DNA from: Acidobacteriota bacterium
Lineage (GTDB): Bacteria > Acidobacteriota > Terriglobia > Bryobacterales > Bryobacteraceae
DNA length: 40,041 nucleotides
Reading direction: 5' to 3'
Assembly: GCA_016178155.1 (NCBI GenBank)
Contig: JACOTZ010000223.1
Location: forward strand, 1-40,041
Numbering within the stretch: position 1 is the stretch's first letter; every line of letters begins with the position of its first letter. Shown in pieces: positions 1 to 10,400 of the stretch. Below the pieces are notes generated by a model, which saw only the letters and a list, made by a program, of their open reading frames with translations, searched no databases and was not told the DNA's origin. The translations under genes were made by a program, and so were the position numbers.

Positions 1-252
1 GCGCGCGCGGCCGAAGTGAACGCGCTGATGGAAAAGCACGCGCAACACTGGCGTCCGGAGCGCATGCCGACGGTGGACCGGAATATCCTGCGGCTGGCGA
101 TCTACGAGCTGCTGAAGAAAGACAGCCCGCCGGCGGTGGTGCTCGACGAAGCGCTCGAGCTGGCCCGGCGATTCGCGGGGGATGACTCGATCGGGTTTGT
201 GAACGGGATTCTCGATGCCGTGCGCAAGGAAGTTTCGGAGAGGGCTTTGTAG
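1..252 (+). CDS. nusB: Transcription antitermination factor NusB, C-terminal part (5' end outside window)
   Basis: Frame open from base 1; ...RMPTVDRNILRLAIYELLKKDSPPAVVLDEALELARRFAGDDSIGFVNGILDAV matches the typical NusB C-terminus (VDRNILRLAxYEL, A..F...S..FVNGILD). Confidence 0.9.
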   Translation, partial: ARAAEVNALMEKHAQHWRPERMPTVDRNILRLAIYELLKKDSPPAVVLDEALELARRFAGDDSIGFVNGILDAVRKEVSERAL

Positions 253-522
253 CACGCAGGGATGCCGCGGGGCTTTCCGCGATCGTTCGTCATTCAGCTC
301 TTACGTACGCGCGGCCAGCATGGGTTTCACCTCGCTCTGAGCCGACTCATGGTAGTGTTTGGGCTGGATTGAGCTTCAGCACGCGAAGCCCAGCCTGAGT
401 CGTTGCGCCACACCCGCCACCTTCCCGGTTCTTGAATCCAAGTGATTTCACAAGCACAACCTTGGCGCCCCAGTTGCTCAAAGTCTACTGGAGCAGTCTC
501 CTCGGAAGGGTACTTGGTGCGG

Positions 523-3500
523 ATGTTGCGACAATCCGGACGCATGGCGGGCGTGCTCCTCGCCTGCGCGACGCTGGCGGCCGAAGACCTCGCACTTCAA
601 GTCTCGGCGGAAACGACGCCTCCCGGGGGTATGACGCAGATCAAGATCGAGACGGAGCGACCGCGAGCCATCACACGCGGACGGCTGACAGTCGACTTCG
701 ACCCTGCGGTTTTTGGGGATGTCGAGCACGTCGCCGTGTTCAGTGCCGCCGGCGATGCGTACGGGTCCGCGATTGTGCACGGCCGGCGCGTCGAGCTTCA
801 ATTCGCGTCGCCCTCAGGGGGGATCGGTCGCCTTCCCCGACTTCCTGTCGCCGTAGTGAACGTACCCGTTCTGGCGAGCGCCGTCCGCGGCGCGAAGAGC
901 CGGCCGACCGTCAATCCGGGCAGCGTTCGCTGGAGCGGCATTGAGGGCGCAGAATACTCCATCAGGGTTCGATCGGGCGAACTCACTGTCGATGGCGGCT
1001 TATCGGTCACGAATGTGACGCCCGGAGGCGGAGATCTGCCAAGGGGCACGCCCGTGCGAGTGGAAGGCGCAGGCTTCACGGCGTCGACGACGGTAGACGT
1101 CGAGGGTGCGGCGATCTCTTCGGTGCGTTTCATCAGTCCGCAGGAGATGGAGTTGACGCTGGCCGGGCCGGTGGACTTGACCGGCAAACGAATCCGGATT
1201 CGCAATTCCGGCGCGCAGATCGACTATTTCCCCTCGCTGCGTGGGCTAGTGGCGCTACCTGCGAACGATACCCTCGCGCGCACGATTCCGATTCTGCCGC
1301 TACGGCGCTACGAGGCAGGGCAGGTCACCTCACCAGGCATTTTCGCCTCCGCGGTGGTCCTGCAAAACCCGACTTTGTCCCCGGTGGACGTCAGTGTCCG
1401 CGCGTTCGTGCCCCTTCGGTCGACTCTCTCCCGCGCGACGATCACCATTCCCGCCGGCGGTCTGCACTTTGAGCAAATGCCCCGCCTTAGTCGGGCTGTG
1501 CAGGCCGCAGTCCAACCCTCGGCCCCTATCCGCATGCTTGGACTTACTGCGCTGGGAACGGAGGGACCACTCGAAGCGACTTTGGCGCGCCCGAGCCAGA
1601 TCGCCCCGCCGCAGCTCGATCCGGTGCCGCCGTTATCGTGGACGTGGCAGACCGGGACCGCTCCTCCATCGCCCCGCATCTTGCAAGTAACCGTGCCAGT
1701 GAGTGCCTCCGAACCGCTCGAGTTCACTGTGGCGAATTCCGGCGAGGAGTGGCTCTCGATCACCCCTCGGGCCGGCACGAGTTGCGAGCGGTTCGGGGAA
1801 TGCCCTGATTCTTCCAGACTGAGCGTTGCCGTCGATCCCGCAGGCCTCGCTCCAGGAGTCTATACTGCCACGATCACCCTGACTCCAACCGCGGAGAACG
1901 CGATCCCGACGGCCGTTGACGTAATTCTGAATGTCACACGAGAGCCGCTGATCAACGCTTCGACGCAGCGCCTCCAAATCTTCATCCCCGCAGGCGCGCC
2001 CGCGACGCAGACCATTGACCTCGAGACGAGCTCCGGCATCGCGGCGTTTTCGGCAAGCGCGACAACCGACACGTTCGAGTCCGGTTGGCTTGCGGTGACT
2101 CCAACCGCGGGAACCGCGCCCGGCACGCTCACCGTAACGACGAACCCCGCCGGCGTTACGCGGGGAACCCGGACGGGAAGAATCACGATCGTGGGTCCGA
2201 TTAATACGCTGACCATTTCCGTCGAGTTCACGGTTGAGAACGCGCCTGACCGGCTGTACCCGTCTCCAGAATCCCTCCTGTTCTCGATTCGCGCCGGCTC
2301 CCAGGCAGCGGCTCAGAAGTTGTCGATCGCGTCATACATCCGTACCTTCGAGTTCTCGGTAGCCACACAGTCCGGCGGTGACTGGCTCAAAGCCTCTGCT
2401 GAGGGACCGTCGTCGCTGCGGGTCACTGCCGACGCCAGCATGCTTGTCCCGGGAAGGTATGAAGGCGAGATCACGCTCTCGGCGCCAACCGCACTCAGGC
2501 CTGAGCGTGTTCCGGTCACCCTTGTGGTTTGGAGCGAACCGCCGGCGCTGTCGGTTTCGCCGGCGCGGTTGGCTTTTACAGTCTCGGATACCGGCGCGTC
2601 GCCGCCATCGCAATCGCTGATGATCCATAGCGGAGCTCCCGCCCAGATCTCCGTTGCGTCGCCGCCGGACCTATGGCTGACACTTCCGCCATCCCTGCCG
2701 GAGCAGCTTGCCACACCCATGACAATCGTAGTCGGCGTGACTCTGGGCGCCGTGCCGCCCGCCGCTGGAGTCCACGAAAGCTCGATAACCATCACCGGAT
2801 CTGGAGGTCAGGTCGTCGTGCGGGTGACGCTGGCAGTCGTTACCTCTCCCCCACTCATCGGTTCGATCGTGAGCGGTGCCTCGCAGGTGCGCGGAAAGTT
2901 AGCGCCTGGAGAGATCGTGACCCTTCACGGTGCCGGCCTCGGCGCGCATCCGGTCGGATTGGCGCTCGAGTCCGGTCGCGTCGCGACGCGCCTCGCCGGC
3001 ACGCATGTTTTCTTCGACGGCGTAGCCGCGCCCGTTTTGTACGCCTCCGCGACGCAGATCAACACGGTCGTGCCGTACGAGGTCGCGGGGAAGGACCAGG
3101 TAACAATCAAGGCCGAGTACGGGAACACGAAGTCGCAACCGGAGGGCGTGGCCGTCGCAGCCGCGGCGCCCGCAGTCTTCACCATCGAGGGCTCCGGCCG
3201 GGGACAGGCCGCAGTGCTGAACCAGGACAACTCCGTCAATAGTCCCGCCAACGCAGCGGCGAGTGGCTCCGTGATTCAGATCTTCGCAACCGGCGAGGGC
3301 CTGACGGAACCTCCGACCTCAACTGGCGAGGTGACGGGCAATATCTCAAAGCGGCCCGTTCTGCCAGTGCGGGTCACCATTGGCGGCTTCGGCGCACAAG
3401 TACTCCATGCGGGCTCGGCGCCAAACGCGGTCGGCGGATTGCTCCAAGTCAATGCTGTCGTTCCGTCCGGTGTTCCCCCGAGCGCTGCCGTTCCGCTCGT

Positions 3501-3555
3501 TATTTCTATCGGCGAGTTCCAGGGCCAGGACTACGTGACCATCGCCGTGAAATGA
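523..3555 (+). CDS. Secreted BACON/Ig-like repeat protein with C-terminal TIGR03437-like (Solibacter) domain
   Basis: ORF 442..3555; internal ATG at 523 (or 544) starts a signal-peptide-like segment. Repeated 'WLSITPRAG..', 'WLAVTPTAGTAPGTLTVTTNPAG' BACON-type motifs; C-terminus 'LAPGEIVTLHGAGLG...VLYASATQINTVVPYEVAG...GGLLQVNAVVP'. Confidence 0.8.
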   Translation: MLRQSGRMAGVLLACATLAAEDLALQVSAETTPPGGMTQIKIETERPRAITRGRLTVDFDPAVFGDVEHVAVFSAAGDAYGSAIVHGRRVELQFASPSGGIGRLPRLPVAVVNVPVLASAVRGAKSRPTVNPGSVRWSGIEGAEYSIRVRSGELTVDGGLSVTNVTPGGGDLPRGTPVRVEGAGFTASTTVDVEGAAISSVRFISPQEMELTLAGPVDLTGKRIRIRNSGAQIDYFPSLRGLVALPANDTLARTIPILPLRRYEAGQVTSPGIFASAVVLQNPTLSPVDVSVRAFVPLRSTLSRATITIPAGGLHFEQMPRLSRAVQAAVQPSAPIRMLGLTALGTEGPLEATLARPSQIAPPQLDPVPPLSWTWQTGTAPPSPRILQVTVPVSASEPLEFTVANSGEEWLSITPRAGTSCERFGECPDSSRLSVAVDPAGLAPGVYTATITLTPTAENAIPTAVDVILNVTREPLINASTQRLQIFIPAGAPATQTIDLETSSGIAAFSASATTDTFESGWLAVTPTAGTAPGTLTVTTNPAGVTRGTRTGRITIVGPINTLTISVEFTVENAPDRLYPSPESLLFSIRAGSQAAAQKLSIASYIRTFEFSVATQSGGDWLKASAEGPSSLRVTADASMLVPGRYEGEITLSAPTALRPERVPVTLVVWSEPPALSVSPARLAFTVSDTGASPPSQSLMIHSGAPAQISVASPPDLWLTLPPSLPEQLATPMTIVVGVTLGAVPPAAGVHESSITITGSGGQVVVRVTLAVVTSPPLIGSIVSGASQVRGKLAPGEIVTLHGAGLGAHPVGLALESGRVATRLAGTHVFFDGVAAPVLYASATQINTVVPYEVAGKDQVTIKAEYGNTKSQPEGVAVAAAAPAVFTIEGSGRGQAAVLNQDNSVNSPANAAASGSVIQIFATGEGLTEPPTSTGEVTGNISKRPVLPVRVTIGGFGAQVLHAGSAPNAVGGLLQVNAVVPSGVPPSAAVPLVISIGEFQGQDYVTIAVK

Positions 3556-3891
3556 GCCGGCTGACGCGGCTGCTTCCGTGCGGCTGCATCGAGCATCATG
3601 GCGCAGTCGTCAATGTCCGGGAGGACAGGTTCAGCCGAGCGGGATGAATCTGGACCTATGGCGCTGAATGCGACGGCGAGGACTGCGGCGACCTGTCCTT
3701 GGCAGCTTGGTCGGCGTCGCTGTCCGATTCCAATACACGGTGCGGTCATGCGGGTAGCCGCCCGCGAGCGCTTATTGAGCGCGCCGCATGGGAACAGGTG
3801 CCGGGCATGCTTGACCGCAACGGTCGCACGAACGGCGGCGGCGCGAAGGACAAGTTGGCGCCTTGCTGCGCGGACTCGCGGATCTGCAATA

Positions 3892-5073
3892 TCATCCTGG
3901 CGGTGTCTCCGTTCCCTGGTTCAGGATGCCCAGATATTGGTCGTAAACAAAGAGCCGGTGCCTTTGCTTTCCCGTGATCTCGCGAAGCATCTCAAGTCGC
4001 CGCATGTGCTCGATCGACTTGGCCACAGTCGGCGCGGAGATCGACAGTTTCTCCGCCGTCGCCGGGATGGAGATGATCGGGTTGGCCTGCATGAACTGGT
4101 GGACGCGCAGAACAGAAGCCGCCGGTCTGCCCAATTTTTCGATCCGCCGGCGGTCCGCTTCAAACAGAGCGAGAATCCGGCGCGCCGCGTCCGCGGCCTG
4201 ATTGGAAGTATCGCGCACGCCGGTCAGGAAGAACTCGACCCAGGTCTCCCAGTCACCGGCGGTCCGGACACGGTCGAGCAGCTCGTAGTACCGCTGGCGA
4301 TGCGTCTTGAAGTAAAGGCTCAGGTAAAGGATCGGTTCCCGAAGGACGCCAGCGGCGCACAGCAGAAATGTGATCAGCAAACGCCCGAGGCGTCCGTTGC
4401 CGTCCAGAAACGGGTGGATCGTCTCGAACTGAACGTGCGCCAGCGCGGCTTTGATAAGCGTGGGCAGGTCCGCCCGGTCTTCGTGGAGGAATACCTCCAG
4501 CGCGCCCATGCATTCCATAACATGCTCGGGCGGCGGCGGCACGAACGCGGCGTTACCCGGGCGCGTGCCGCCGATCCAGTTCTGGCTGCGCCGGAACTCG
4601 CCGGGGACTTTGTCGGAGCCGCGACCAGTGGCCAGCAGGATGCCGTGGATCTCGCGGATCAGCCGAAGCGAAAGCGGGAAGCCCTCGCGTAGTCGCGTGA
4701 GTCCGTGGTCCATCGCCGCAACGTAACTGGATACTTCACGAACGTCCTCAAGCGGCACTCCGGGCGCTTCGTCGCTCTCGAACAGCAACAGGTCGGATAG
4801 GGAGGATTGTGTGCCCTCGATTTGGGAGGAGAGTACCGCCTCCTTGCGGACATACATGTAGATGAGCAACGAAGGGTCGGGGAGAACGGATGCCAGACCA
4901 TCGAGGCGGCCGAGGGCCTGGTTGGCCTGCTCCAGAAGACCCAGAAACCGCCGCATCTCGACTGGCGGTTCTGGCGGCAACGGTGGTGGCACAAACGCAC
5001 GCACCTTCTCGTCACCGGCGTCGGTGACGATGTAGGTGCCGAGGCGCAACGACTTGCTAGTCACCGTAACCAA
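3892..5073 (-). CDS. Fic family protein with C-terminal winged-helix domain
   Basis: Fic motif HPFLDGNGRLGRLLI; N-terminal inhibitory-helix-like SSQIEGTQSS; C-terminal 'ISIPATAEKLSISAPTVAKSIEHMRRLEMLREITGKQRHRLFVYDQYLGIL' wHTH. Apparent TTG start at 5073; GTG at 5064 is an alternative. Confidence 0.92.
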   Translation of the reverse strand: MVTVTSKSLRLGTYIVTDAGDEKVRAFVPPPLPPEPPVEMRRFLGLLEQANQALGRLDGLASVLPDPSLLIYMYVRKEAVLSSQIEGTQSSLSDLLLFESDEAPGVPLEDVREVSSYVAAMDHGLTRLREGFPLSLRLIREIHGILLATGRGSDKVPGEFRRSQNWIGGTRPGNAAFVPPPPEHVMECMGALEVFLHEDRADLPTLIKAALAHVQFETIHPFLDGNGRLGRLLITFLLCAAGVLREPILYLSLYFKTHRQRYYELLDRVRTAGDWETWVEFFLTGVRDTSNQAADAARRILALFEADRRRIEKLGRPAASVLRVHQFMQANPIISIPATAEKLSISAPTVAKSIEHMRRLEMLREITGKQRHRLFVYDQYLGILNQGTETPPG

Positions 5074-5097
5074 AGGATCCTTTCGTTGCCGGAGCCA

Positions 5098-5130
5098 TAA
5101 CGAAACTATACAACCATTTTCTTTTCGTTA
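5098..5130. promoter_or_regulatory. Perfect 8-bp inverted repeat TAACGAAA-N17-TTTCGTTA upstream of fic
   Basis: taacgaaactatacaaccattttcttttcgtta; a further half-site-like tttcgtt lies at 5082-5088. Confidence 0.6.
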
Positions 5131-5376
5131 AGCGTCCTGTCCGGTTACCTGAACGGTGACCCGGCGAATGCGGATTAATGTCCGCAGAATCAATGTCATC
5201 CGGGTAGGCAAGGACTCCGACGACGAGGGTTCCTGGGTGTGGCACGGGCAGACCGTTGTAAGAAGCGCGGGCGAGGCGGGGATGCCGACTGTCGGACAAG
5301 CGCCCCACGCCGGGGCGGGAAGTCCTCCTGACCTGCTTGGAACTCGCAATCACGGGGCGGTCAGGCGGGCAGCAGC

Positions 5377-7425
5377 CTATTTCGCGACCACCAGCGGCGT
5401 GCGCGCCACGGCGAAGCGCTGGCCCGCAGGGTCGACGACGGTCACCTGCGCGATGTAGCGGCCGGGCCGGAGCTTCTCGAGCGGAACCTGGAACCGCAGC
5501 GGGACGGCGCCGGGCCGGTTCGCAATGGCGGCTGCCGCCCGCACTGGCTCGGACTCGAACACCTTCCGCCGCCCGCGGTAGAAGCTGACCGCCGCGGCCA
5601 GATCACGCGCCGACTGCGGATCGTAGGCTTCCAAATATACGAACGCTTTCTGACTGGCGCGGAACACGCGCGTGACGCTCGGCACCAGCTTCTGCCCTTC
5701 CTGGATCAAGGGGTGGTTAGCCATCGATTTGTTGTTCTTCTCGGCGACCCCCACCGCGGCGGCGAGCGGCTCGCGCTGGGCGCCCCAAACGACGGTGCTG
5801 AGCAGCAGTCCCTCAGGCTGGCTGGGGATGCTGAACCTCGTCTCGAACGTGCCCATCCTGCCAGTCTGGTTCTCGCGCACGAGAAACTTGATGCGGTAAG
5901 CGCCCGGAGGCAAGGTGAAGCCCGCGTCATAGACGATGGCGCGCCGTGTCAGCTCGCCCGCTTCCGCCTCAGGCAGCTTCACGCGAATCCCGTCGCGCAC
6001 GCTCGCCGCGACCCGCCCGCGCGCATCCCGAACTTGCGCGATGAAGTCCAACTCCGTCCGCGGCCTGGCCTTTTCCACCGGCGGCAAGGCATGGCCCGGG
6101 ATCTTCACCGCGACGGGCACGAAATACTTCGTGGGATTCAGTCGAAACCAGTTCACTTCGAGCGCCAGCGGCAGGTCCGTAAACGGATCGCCCAGCAGCA
6201 GCGCATCGTAGAGCTGCTTTTCGCGATCGCTGCCGGTGAACTTGTGGAACTCCTTGGGCGCGTAATAGCCCGAACGGTAATCGAGCCGCAGCCCGGCGCG
6301 GCTGGCGAGCTTGACCTGGACCCGGCGGAACCTGCCGTTGCGCGCCGGGTCCGGGCTGTAGTAGCCAAGCGTGTAGTAGCTCTGGAGATCGTGCTGCGCC
6401 TGCGTGATTCCCTGCCCCAGGTCGTTGGAGTCGAGCAGCGCCTTGCCCCCGGTATCGCTCGCCAGCGCCGAAAGCGTTTCCTGCTGATCGTTGTGCTTCT
6501 CGCGCTGCTTGCGCTGCGCCAGTCCGGTGAATACGCCTGTCCCTTTCGGCGATGCCTCCGAGGCCGCGCCGCCCGGCGGCATGGCGAGCAAGCCGCGCAC
6601 ATCCACGGGGTAGAAAGACACGTTGGCGCGCACGGCCGCGTTCACCGTCGCCCGCAACTGCGCCTGGTTTTCATTTCCCGTCTTGCCGCCACCGCTCGAG
6701 AAAGAGATGATCGCCTTTTTCTCGGGCAGGCTCGACAGCATTCTCGCCGCCGTCTCGAGCGCCGACAGCCGCCGGTCCGTATTAAAAAGATCGAGCTCGA
6801 CCTCCTCGGTCGCATCCAACGGCTCCTGTTCATCCGCGGCATCATCGGCGACCGGCGGCGCCCCCTCGAGGTTGTCCAACTCACCCAGGCGAAACCTCCG
6901 AATCGCCTCGATCAGCTTTTCGCGGTCATCCGTGAATTCCTGCTCGATCCGCAGCGTCGAACCCGAAGTCATGATCTGGACCAGGTCGGACGCCGTCAGG
7001 TTTTTCTCCAGAAAATCGAGCGCCGATTCCTGCGCCCGGATCTGGTCGGCCGGCGGCATGGCGGCGAAATCGAAGAACAGGACGAGCAGGCGCCGGTCCT
7101 TGTAGGGGCTGCGCGCCGGCTCGACCGAGGCAGCCGCCGGCTCCGCCGGCTTCCCCTCGGCCTTTTCCTCCGCGGGCTCCACCTTCGGCCCGGACGGCGG
7201 CGCGGGCTCCAGGCTCAGACGCTGGAACTCGAATACCGAAATCGTCTGCGACTTTCCGCTCTCAAATACCTGGAAGTCTTCTTTGCGCAGACCTTCCACG
7301 GGGTTGCCCTTGCCATCCCGCACGAACACGTTGAGAATCACGAGGTTCGTCTGCGACTTGAACGTAACCTGCGGATCGGCGCCGGCGAGCGCCACCCCGG
7401 CCAGCAAGAGCGCGAGCGCCCGCAT
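5377..7425 (-). CDS. VWFA-related (TIGR03436-like) acidobacterial secreted protein
   Basis: Signal peptide then 'VTFKSQTNLVILNVFVRDGKGNPVEGLRKEDFQVFESGKSQTISVFEFQ', 'RRLLVLFFDFAAMPPADQIRAQESALDFL', 'QSYYTLGYYSPDPARNGRFRRVQVKL'. Confidence 0.85.
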   Translation of the reverse strand: MRALALLLAGVALAGADPQVTFKSQTNLVILNVFVRDGKGNPVEGLRKEDFQVFESGKSQTISVFEFQRLSLEPAPPSGPKVEPAEEKAEGKPAEPAAASVEPARSPYKDRRLLVLFFDFAAMPPADQIRAQESALDFLEKNLTASDLVQIMTSGSTLRIEQEFTDDREKLIEAIRRFRLGELDNLEGAPPVADDAADEQEPLDATEEVELDLFNTDRRLSALETAARMLSSLPEKKAIISFSSGGGKTGNENQAQLRATVNAAVRANVSFYPVDVRGLLAMPPGGAASEASPKGTGVFTGLAQRKQREKHNDQQETLSALASDTGGKALLDSNDLGQGITQAQHDLQSYYTLGYYSPDPARNGRFRRVQVKLASRAGLRLDYRSGYYAPKEFHKFTGSDREKQLYDALLLGDPFTDLPLALEVNWFRLNPTKYFVPVAVKIPGHALPPVEKARPRTELDFIAQVRDARGRVAASVRDGIRVKLPEAEAGELTRRAIVYDAGFTLPPGAYRIKFLVRENQTGRMGTFETRFSIPSQPEGLLLSTVVWGAQREPLAAAVGVAEKNNKSMANHPLIQEGQKLVPSVTRVFRASQKAFVYLEAYDPQSARDLAAAVSFYRGRRKVFESEPVRAAAAIANRPGAVPLRFQVPLEKLRPGRYIAQVTVVDPAGQRFAVARTPLVVAK

Positions 7426-10400
7426 CAGAAGCGCAGCCTCATCGTGGCCGAGACCGTGCGCATGGGTGCGGTCGCGGTGGCCAGCCCGAAGTTCGATGCA
7501 TTCACTACGGTTGCGATGGCGGTGTAGCTCACGCGATTGGTCATGTTCTCGGAAGAGACGCGGAACTCGAGGCGCCTGCGGTCACCGAGGTCGAATGTGC
7601 GTGCGATCGAAGCATTGAGGCCGAGGAAGCCGGGGCCCGGGATGGTGTTGCGTCCCGCGTTGCCGAATCGCCCGGGCGGAGGGGTGCGGAACGCGCCCTG
7701 GTTGAAGGGTCCGCCGCCGGCATCGATGGGCTCGCCGGTGGCGTCCGCGCGGCCGCTGCCAATCGCTCCCGTGCCGCCGGCGTCCGCGATGTTGCCCAGC
7801 ACCCGGGCCGTGAACGGCCTGCCCGAGCGCGCCGCCAGCGACGAGCTGATGCTCCAGTTTTCGAGCAGCCGCGCGAGCGGGCCGCCGCGCGTCCAACCGT
7901 TTTCTCCAAAGGGCGAATTGACGACACCCGACACGGTGAAGTTGTGCCGCTGGTCGAAAATCGAAAGACCTCGCTCGAGCGCCAGGTTGCGATCGTTCTG
8001 CGCCACCACGTTGCCCGCGCCGCCGATGGTAGTTGCGTTGTCGATCGATTTCGACCACGTATAGAGCGCGTTCATCGAGAGGCCCTTCTTCAGCCGCCGC
8101 ACCAGCCGTGCCTGCCCCGCGTGAAAGATCGAGTTACCTTCCGAGCTCGAGTAGGTGAATCCCGCCGCGTTGCCGATCTGGCGGCGCTGCTCGGCCGTGA
8201 GCGGCGAGCCCGGCGCCGCGCGGTTCGGCAGGCGCTGGATCTCGAGCCGAGTGCCTTTCGTGCCGAGATAGCCCAGGTCCACCACGAAGGAACCGGGCAG
8301 CTCGTGCTGCACCGAGAAGCTCCAGGTCTGCGCGTAGGCGATCCGATAATCGCGCGCCACCGCGAAGCTGTTGGTGATCTTCTGCGCCGAGCCGCCCCCG
8401 AAGCCGTCCGCGAACGTCAGCCGGCGCGCGAGACTCGTGTGAATGCTCGCGGTGCTCGCAAAGGGCGGCTGCGCCGCCAGCCGCGAGACGATCTTCTGAT
8501 AGGCCGAGCCGTCGTAGAAATGCGAGTAGCCCCCCCGAATCTGCAGCCTGCTCCTCGGAAGCGGCCGCCAGGCGAACCCGATCCGCGGCGACAGGTTGTT
8601 CGCGTCGGGATCGATCAGCCCCTCGGGAAAGTCTCCGCTGTAGGGACCGCGGATCCCGGGCGTCACCACCGCCACGCCCGTGAATCCCGGCGCCACGTCC
8701 AGGTTCGCGATCCGCCCGTGCTCCTCCGTGAAGGGTGAGAAGTAGTCATAGCGGGCGCCTATGTTCACCGTCAGGTTCGGCCGGACGCGCCAGTCGTCCT
8801 GCAGCCAGGCGCTGTATACCCGGTTGCGGAAGTACGTATCGGTGCTGCCGTAGCGGATAGAGCTCGATTGCGGCAGTCCGAGCAGGAAATCCGCGAAGTC
8901 GAAGCCGGTTCCCGGCATGGGCTGGCCGCGGCCGTCGAAGCCGCTGGTGGCGAGGCCGCTCAGGGTGAAGCTGCCGCGTGCGTTCTGATCCGTGTTGGTG
9001 TCAAGCCACCCGAGTTTCACCTCGCCGCCGGCCGCGATCGTTTGCGTTCCATGCACCCAGGTGATGCTGTCCGACACCGACCAGTTCCGGTTGCGCCGCA
9101 GCACCGGGCTGCCGTCGCTGAGATCGCCGAAATTGGTGAAGTTCAGGTTTGGCGGTCCATAGTTGATCGGCGATGCCGAGGGGCCGACTATGCCGAGCCG
9201 TCCCGCGACGTTATCGCGGAAGGCGAAGAAGGGCAGCGCCTGGCTGCGGTCGCGCCCGAAGCGCAGTTTCAGGTCATGAATGCGCTTCGCCCCGAGTGTC
9301 CACATCCAGCCCGCGTCGGCCGTGTACCCGGAGCCTTCGATCTCGTCGTGAAAGCCATAAAGCAGCGCGTTCTCGTTGTCGCGTCGCTGCAGGTTCAGGC
9401 CGCCCGACAGGCGGTGCTTGAGCGAGAGTCCCTGGTTGATGCGCCAGCTCAAGCTGTCGCTGTTGCGCGGAATCGATGTCAGCGCCTGGTAGTTCCGCAC
9501 GGCGCCCGGGCGGTTAGGCGGCGGGATGTAATCGAGCAGGCCGGCCGCAATCGGATCGAAGCGGCTGCGCGGGATGCGATTGCCGGGGAACGGCTGGTTC
9601 GATGCGGGGTCAAACACGAGCACGGGGCCGCGCACGAACGAGTGCGAGAAGTCGCCCTCGCGCTCCAGCGCCGAGGGCATGGTGGCAAACGCCGAATACG
9701 GGCCGCGGTTCCGTGTTGCCGAGTAGCTCAGCACGAACATCGTGCGCTCCAGCTCGAGCAGCCTGGGAATGCGGAGCGGCCCGCCCAGGGTAACGCCAAA
9801 CCGGTTCTGCGCGTACGGAGGCTTCGCCGCGAGCGCCCCGGTGAGTGAATAGGGACGCGCGTTGAGTGCGGAGTTGCTGATGGTGTACCAGGCCATGCCG
9901 CGCACCAGTGGCCCGCTCCGGCGCCTGCGATTGCCAAAACTGGCGGCGCTCGCCCGCCGCGCCGCCGCTTTGCGCAAGAGCTTGTCGGACTTGCCGGCGC
10001 GTGCAGCCATCTTGGCCATCTTGCCGCGGCTTTCCGGCGCGGCTTCGTCGCGCTGGGCCAGGGCTGTACCCGGCGGCGCCCCCGGGATTGCATTGTCGCG
10101 TTTGGCTATGGCCCCTTTGACCTTCTCCGCCGTGCGCGTCACGACGAGCGGATCTTCTTCCTGCGGCGCCTGCAGGCCCCGGCTCAAACTGCCGCTGACC
10201 AGGAACGACTCCTCAGCGCCGAAATCGTCGATCTGCACCTCGGCGACGGGAGCGATCTCACTCGGCGGATCCTCAGCGGTCCGTGCCAGCGCCACCTGCT
10301 GGTAGTCGCTCTCGGTCTTTCCCGTGGCGGGAAGGGGCGCCGCCTGGACCCGCAGCGTCCATTCCACGCGGGTGGACTCGATCCCTTGGGCGTGCGGATA

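Noticed and set aside
3598-4692. 364-aa plus-strand ORF overlapping fic
   Set aside because: Most of it is antisense to the Fic domain; no coherent protein family.
5713-7527. 604-aa plus-strand ORF antisense to the VWA gene
   Set aside because: Arg/His-rich shadow frame of a clear coding gene in high-GC DNA; no recognisable domain.
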